A DNA stretch of 64,000 bases from Verrucomicrobiia bacterium. GTDB lineage: Bacteria > Verrucomicrobiota > Verrucomicrobiia > Limisphaerales > JAEYXS01. Below are positions 60,158-64,000 of the stretch, piece after piece. Numbering within the stretch: position 1 is the first letter of the stretch; each line of letters begins with the position of its first letter. Where the stretch lies: assembly GCA_036405135.1 (NCBI GenBank), contig DASWYF010000036.1, positions 62,001-126,000 on the forward strand, read 5' to 3'. Below the pieces are notes generated by a model. The model saw only the letters and a program-made list of their open reading frames with translations, did not search any database and had not been told where the DNA came from. A program made the translations under genes and the position numbers.

Positions 60158-62764
60158 TCACTTCGGTTCAAACACCAACTCATCCCCGTCCGCCCCAACT
60201 TTGATCCGGTCACCCGGCTTGAATTCCCCGTCGAGCAATTTGATGGAGAGCGGATTCAGCAACTTGTCCTGAATGGTACGTTTCAACGGCCGTGCACCGA
60301 ACTGCGGATCATATCCCTCACGCCCCAGTAATTCCTTCGCCGCCTTCTCCACCTGCAACGTTAGCTGTTGTTGCGCCAAACGCCTGTGCAGACGCTCCAG
60401 TTGGATGTCCACGATGGCCAATATCTGGTCCGCCTTCAAGCTGTGGAACAGGATGATGTCATCCACACGGTTCAGGAACTCCGGCCGGAAGTGACCGCGC
60501 AGTTCCATCTTCACCACACGCTCCAGCTCCTCATGATCCGCCGCGCTCGATTTGCCAGCGTTGAAGAATTCCTGGATGAGTGGCGAACCGATGTTACTCG
60601 TCATGATGATGATGGTATTGCGGAAATCTACTGTCCGCCCCTGCCCATCCGTCAGACGTCCGTCATCCAGCACTTGCAACAGGATGTTGAACACATCGTG
60701 ATGGGCCTTCTCGATCTCATCGAACAACACCACGGAATACGGACGCCGCCGCACCGCTTCGCTCAACTGCCCGCCTTCTTCATAACCGACGTAGCCTGGC
60801 GGTGCACCGATCAGCCGCGCCACAGAGTGCTTCTCCATGTACTCGCTCATGTCGATGCGCACCGTCGCGTTCTCATCATCGAAGAGAAACTCCGCGAGCG
60901 CGCGGGCCAGTTCCGTTTTCCCCACGCCTGTCGGCCCGAGGAAAATGAACGAGCCCACGGGCCGGTTCGGATCTTGCAAGCCACTGCGCGCCCGCCGCAC
61001 CGCATTGGCGACCGCCTCTATGGGTTCCTGCTGGCCGATGACCCTTTTACCCAGCCGCTCCTCCATCTTGATGAGCTTCTGTTTCTCACCTTCCAGCATC
61101 TTCGTGACCGGGATGCCCGTCCAGGCAGCCACCACGCGGGCGACATCTTCATCCGTCACCTCTTCATTGAGCAAACGCTTGCCTTTCGATGACTCATGCA
61201 CTGCTTTCTCTGTGTCCGCGAGTTTGCGTTGCAACTCTGGGATGCGCCCATACTGCAACTCACCCGCCAGCTGCAGATTCCCTTGTCGTTGTGCTTTCTC
61301 CAGTTCACCTTTCGCCTCTTCGAGCTGGCTGTTCACTATGCTCACGGCGTTGATCGCTGCCTTTTCGTTCTGCCACTGAGCTTTCAGCTGTGAAGCATTC
61401 TCTTTGAGATTCGCCAAATCTTTCTCCAACTTCTGCAAACGCTCCTTCGAAGCAGTGTCTTTCTCCTTCTTCAAAGCCGTCTGTTCGATCTCCAACTGCA
61501 TGATCTGCCGGTCGATCTGGTCGATCTCCGTGGGCATGGAATCCAGTTCCATGCGCAGGCGCGAGGCAGATTCATCCACCAGGTCCACTGCCTTGTCCGG
61601 CAGGAAACGATCTGTGATGTAGCGATGTGACAACGTCGCCGCCGCGACCAAGGCGGCATCCTGGATACGAATGCCATGATGAACCTCATAGCGTTCCTTC
61701 AATCCGCGCAAGATCGCAATGGTCGCTTCCACGCTTGGCTCCGCCACCATCGTCGGTTGGAAGCGCCGTTCCAGCGCTGCATCCTTCTCGATATGCTTGC
61801 GATATTCATCCAGCGTCGTAGCACCGATGCAGCGCAACTCCCCGCGTGCCAGTTGTGGCTTCAACATGTTCGCCGCATCCGCCGCGCCTTCAGCCGCACC
61901 TGCACCGACGAGCGTGTGCAATTCATCGATGAACAAGATGACCTGTCCTTCGCTCGCCGTGACTTCCTTCAAGAACGCTTTCAGACGATCCTCAAACTCA
62001 CCGCGATACTTCGCACCCGCGATCATCGCGCCCAAATCCATCGCGATGAGTTTTTTGTTCTTCAACGATTCCGGCACATCTCCACTCACGATACGGCGTG
62101 CCAAGCCTTCCACGATCGCCGTTTTGCCCACACCCGGCTCACCGATAAGAACTGGATTATTCTTCGTGCGTCGCGTAAGCACTTGCATCACGCGCCGAAT
62201 CTCATCATCACGCCCGATCACGGGATCAATCTTTCCCGCGCGCGCAGCCGCAGTCAGATCGCGCCCATACTTTTCCAACGCTTGAAATTTGTCCTCCGGG
62301 TTCTGATCCGTCACCCGCTGATTGCCGCGCAACTCCACCAGCGCTTTTAACACCGCGTCTGGTTTTAGGGCATGCTTCTGGAAAATGCGCTTCAACCCCA
62401 GACTCGCCGACTCCATCAAACCGAGCAGCAGGTGCTCGGTACTGATATAGTCATCCTTGAGCTTGCTTGCCTGTTTCTCGGCCGCATCCAGTGCGCGCTT
62501 CAGGTCTTGGCTCAAGAAAGTATCGGTGGAGCTTGTCCCCTGAACCTTTACCCGGCGGCCCAACTCAGTGCCAATATCGCTCGCCAATTGCGGCAATGCC
62601 ACGCCCAGCTTCTGCATCAGCGGATGAATGAGTCCATCGGGCTGCTCGATCAGAGCAGCCAGCAGATGCTCGCCATCGATCTCCTGGTGCGAGCGTTCAT
62701 GCGCGATCTTCTGCGCGGCTTGCAAGGCTTCCTGTGCCTTGATCGTCAATTTATCCATTTGCAT
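60158..62764 (-). CDS. clpB: ClpB, ATP-dependent disaggregase
   Basis: An 868-aa Hsp100 chaperone that works with DnaK to dissolve aggregates. Order: N-terminal repeat domain ([22 protein letters not shown]), first AAA+ with [15 protein letters not shown] and pore loop [12 protein letters not shown], middle coiled-coil domain (about 405-530), second AAA+ with [19 protein letters not shown] and pore loop GYVGYEEGG, and the C-terminal D2 small domain. The middle domain and absence of a ClpP loop mark it as ClpB, not ClpA/C. The ATG at 62764 has GAGG 4 nt upstream. No CIRCE site was seen. Confidence 0.97.
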   Translation of the reverse strand: MQMDKLTIKAQEALQAAQKIAHERSHQEIDGEHLLAALIEQPDGLIHPLMQKLGVALPQLASDIGTELGRRVKVQGTSSTDTFLSQDLKRALDAAEKQASKLKDDYISTEHLLLGLMESASLGLKRIFQKHALKPDAVLKALVELRGNQRVTDQNPEDKFQALEKYGRDLTAAARAGKIDPVIGRDDEIRRVMQVLTRRTKNNPVLIGEPGVGKTAIVEGLARRIVSGDVPESLKNKKLIAMDLGAMIAGAKYRGEFEDRLKAFLKEVTASEGQVILFIDELHTLVGAGAAEGAADAANMLKPQLARGELRCIGATTLDEYRKHIEKDAALERRFQPTMVAEPSVEATIAILRGLKERYEVHHGIRIQDAALVAAATLSHRYITDRFLPDKAVDLVDESASRLRMELDSMPTEIDQIDRQIMQLEIEQTALKKEKDTASKERLQKLEKDLANLKENASQLKAQWQNEKAAINAVSIVNSQLEEAKGELEKAQRQGNLQLAGELQYGRIPELQRKLADTEKAVHESSKGKRLLNEEVTDEDVARVVAAWTGIPVTKMLEGEKQKLIKMEERLGKRVIGQQEPIEAVANAVRRARSGLQDPNRPVGSFIFLGPTGVGKTELARALAEFLFDDENATVRIDMSEYMEKHSVARLIGAPPGYVGYEEGGQLSEAVRRRPYSVVLFDEIEKAHHDVFNILLQVLDDGRLTDGQGRTVDFRNTIIIMTSNIGSPLIQEFFNAGKSSAADHEELERVVKMELRGHFRPEFLNRVDDIILFHSLKADQILAIVDIQLERLHRRLAQQQLTLQVEKAAKELLGREGYDPQFGARPLKRTIQDKLLNPLSIKLLDGEFKPGDRIKVGADGDELVFEPK

Positions 62765-62883
62765 ACGTCCTCAATTTCTTTCGTGTGAAATGGCATTCAG
62801 TGGGCTCACTGCAATCTAACACCCATCCCCCGCCTGTCACACTTTTCATCTATCTAGGACTTATCATGCAAAAAGCGCGCCAA

Positions 62884-62917
62884 AGAAAAAACGCCGCCCG
62901 ATTTTTCAGGCGGCGTT
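62884..62917 (-). terminator. Rho-independent terminator of the bamA-skp unit
   Basis: AACGCCGCC (62890-62898) and GGCGGCGTT (62909-62917) form a perfect 9-bp stem with a 10-nt loop; on the minus strand it is followed by a T-rich run (TTTTTCTTTG). It lies 27 nt beyond the skp stop. The remaining 62765-62883 has no visible gene. Confidence 0.88.
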
Positions 62918-62943
62918 TGCACAAGTTGTTGAAAAATAAATAC

Positions 62944-63573
62944 TTACTTCTTCTTTTCAGCAGGAGCTGCTGCTGGAACAGCGATTGTTTCCGCCGGGGC
63001 ATTGGCGTTCAAGTGGGACAAAATGGCATCCGTGATGTCACCTGTGCCATTCCAGAACATCACCATCGGCGTGCCGTTGGCCGTTTCCGCAGCAGAGTCC
63101 ACCACCATGTCAAATCCCGCAGTCTTGGCCTTGGCATTGACGGCTTCCTTGATCTCTTTCAGGATGTTGTCACGCATCTGGCGCTGCTTTTCCATCAATT
63201 GTGTCCGTGCGGTGCGGTCGAACTGCTGCACACTCTGCTCCACTTCACGCATCTCCATCAACTTCGCCTCTGCGGTCTTCTTGCGCTTCTCGCGCTCATC
63301 CGCTGAGACGGCCTGATCGTTCACAGTGCCTTCCACCTTCTTATATTCGCCGCTAAGTTTCTCGTAAGCATCGAGCATGCCCTTGCGCTGCTTGTCCAGT
63401 TCGCCTGCCTGGGTCTTCAGGTTGGCATCTGCCTGTTTGGTTTTCCAATAGCCATCGAACACTTTCTTAAGGTCGATCGCTCCGACTTTAACCGGGGTCT
63501 GGGCCAGCGCCGTCGTTGAAGAAACGGCCACCAACGCTGTGGTCACCAACAATGCTGCAAACAACTTTTTCAT
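62944..63573 (-). CDS. skp: Skp/OmpH-family periplasmic chaperone
   Basis: A 209-aa exported protein: signal peptide (MKKLFAALLVTTALVAVSST), mature start VKVGAIDLKKVFDGYWK, a long charged coiled-coil arm (KLMEMREVEQSVQQFDRTAR, LMEKQRQMRDNILKEIKEAV), and a C-terminal strand GFDMVVDSAAET. Skp trimers carry unfolded outer-membrane proteins to the BAM complex. The C-terminal extension of about 40 residues, rich in Ala and Pro and ending KKK, is unlike E. coli Skp. It is 23 nt downstream of bamA, its functional partner, and ends in a strong terminator. Confidence 0.92.
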   Translation of the reverse strand: MKKLFAALLVTTALVAVSSTTALAQTPVKVGAIDLKKVFDGYWKTKQADANLKTQAGELDKQRKGMLDAYEKLSGEYKKVEGTVNDQAVSADEREKRKKTAEAKLMEMREVEQSVQQFDRTARTQLMEKQRQMRDNILKEIKEAVNAKAKTAGFDMVVDSAAETANGTPMVMFWNGTGDITDAILSHLNANAPAETIAVPAAAPAEKKK

Positions 63574-63596
63574 GAGTTTATTATCCACCAACAATC

Positions 63597-64000
63597 TTAG
63601 AAGTCACGGGTATAACCGACACCGAACTGGAACTTGCCGGAGCTGTCATTCTGAGGATCAGACGTGAGCGGGATGCCGTAGTCCAGACGCAACGGCCCGA
63701 TAGGCAGATTCAGGCGGAAGCCGATACCCACGTTGTCATTATAGAAACCGGAGTTAAAGGTCGAGTGCGAGAAGCTGAACGCGCTCGCATACACCATGCC
63801 GGCGTCATAGAAGAACGCCATACGCAGACGGTCGATGATCGGGATGCTATACTCAGCAGAGCCGAACCAGTATGTCTCGCCCCCCAAAGGCTCGCCCAAG
63901 ACATCTTTCGGACCGACTTCACGATAATCGAAACCGCGCAAGGAATACATGCCGCCCAAGAACCAGCGGTCAAACAGCGGCACTGACGGTGAATCACCGT
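63597..64000 (-). CDS. bamA: BamA (Omp85), C-terminal part (cut by window edge)
   Basis: The last 134 codons of the outer-membrane beta-barrel assembly protein; the gene continues beyond the right edge. The visible part is the end of the barrel: the loop-6 signature MYSLRGFDYREVGP (RGF), strands FYDAGMVYASAF, GIGFRLNLPIGPLRLDYGIP, and a final strand ending in Phe (GVGYTRDF), the beta-signal. The gene order bamA-skp is the common one. POTRA domains are outside the window. Confidence 0.94.
   Translation of the reverse strand, partial: GDSPSVPLFDRWFLGGMYSLRGFDYREVGPKDVLGEPLGGETYWFGSAEYSIPIIDRLRMAFFYDAGMVYASAFSFSHSTFNSGFYNDNVGIGFRLNLPIGPLRLDYGIPLTSDPQNDSSGKFQFGVGYTRDF

Overview
The window looks like a chromosomal segment of a free-living, Gram-negative member of the Verrucomicrobiota, most likely on the Pedosphaera/Limisphaera side of the phylum. 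This rests on established lineage associations, not on a marker phylogeny. It carries two sets of planctomycete/verrucomicrobial secreted proteins (PSD1-type DUF1549/DUF1553 proteins paired with DUF1501 proteins), an ECF sigma factor of the Rhodopirellula/Verrucomicrobium type with a FecR-LamG partner, DUF1080 and Tat-exported TIM-barrel proteins, an outer-membrane BamA/Skp pair, and a complete meso-DAP type peptidoglycan cluster. No rRNA, prophage, transposase, CRISPR array or plasmid function was seen.

Region 1 (1-16380, minus strand) is one long division and cell wall (dcw) operon. In transcription order it runs mraZ, an unknown 166-aa protein, rsmH, ftsL, ftsI, murE, murF, a 61-codon small ORF, mraY, murD, a LysM membrane protein, ftsW, murG, a murC-murB gene fusion, and ddl cut by the left edge. 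It starts at a promoter interleaved with four AGTGGG repeats at exact 10-bp spacing, a clear MraZ autoregulatory operator.

Region 2 (16381-28631) begins with the divergent plus-strand genes queA, a RibD C-terminal-like reductase, a membrane-anchored Ser/Thr kinase with a DFD instead of DFG motif, and a secreted EEP-family phosphodiesterase. A minus-strand, translationally coupled operon follows (PSD1, DUF1501, ceramidase-like), then a macro-domain protein, an orphan sugar-binding lipoprotein and an SDR oxidoreductase.

Region 3 (28640-45337) holds a second DUF1501/PSD1 set, a Tat-exported sugar isomerase-like protein, a metal ABC transporter (permease and ATPase) with a 47-aa His-tailed membrane peptide next to it, a ClpX-like AAA+ protein without the parts that dock ClpP, and a unit read from the ECF sigma factor through FecR-LamG, a beta-propeller protein and a DUF1080 lipoprotein to a terminator.

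Region 4 (45525-55228) is mixed: a secreted protein with a PilP/GspC-like tail, a NADAR protein, a small lipoprotein, tRNA-Gly(GCC), a Dabb protein, the hopanoid-associated epimerase hpnA, a metallophosphoesterase, gatB and a large secreted BNR-type protein.

Region 5 (55480-59304) is the best candidate for an undescribed system. Three plus-strand genes whose ends overlap by a few bases encode a 2-oxoglutarate/Fe(II) oxygenase, a CDP-alcohol phosphotransferase with an N-terminal nucleotidyltransferase-like part, and a flippase-like membrane protein. A nucleotidyltransferase gene follows. Together they could activate, transfer, modify and translocate a polar lipid head group or phosphodiester compound.

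Region 6 (59305-64000) holds an array of seven hairpins, a PPOX-type flavoprotein, clpB, skp and the 3' end of bamA. Gaps between genes across the window share a set of short repeated modules and hairpin elements that are themselves worth study.
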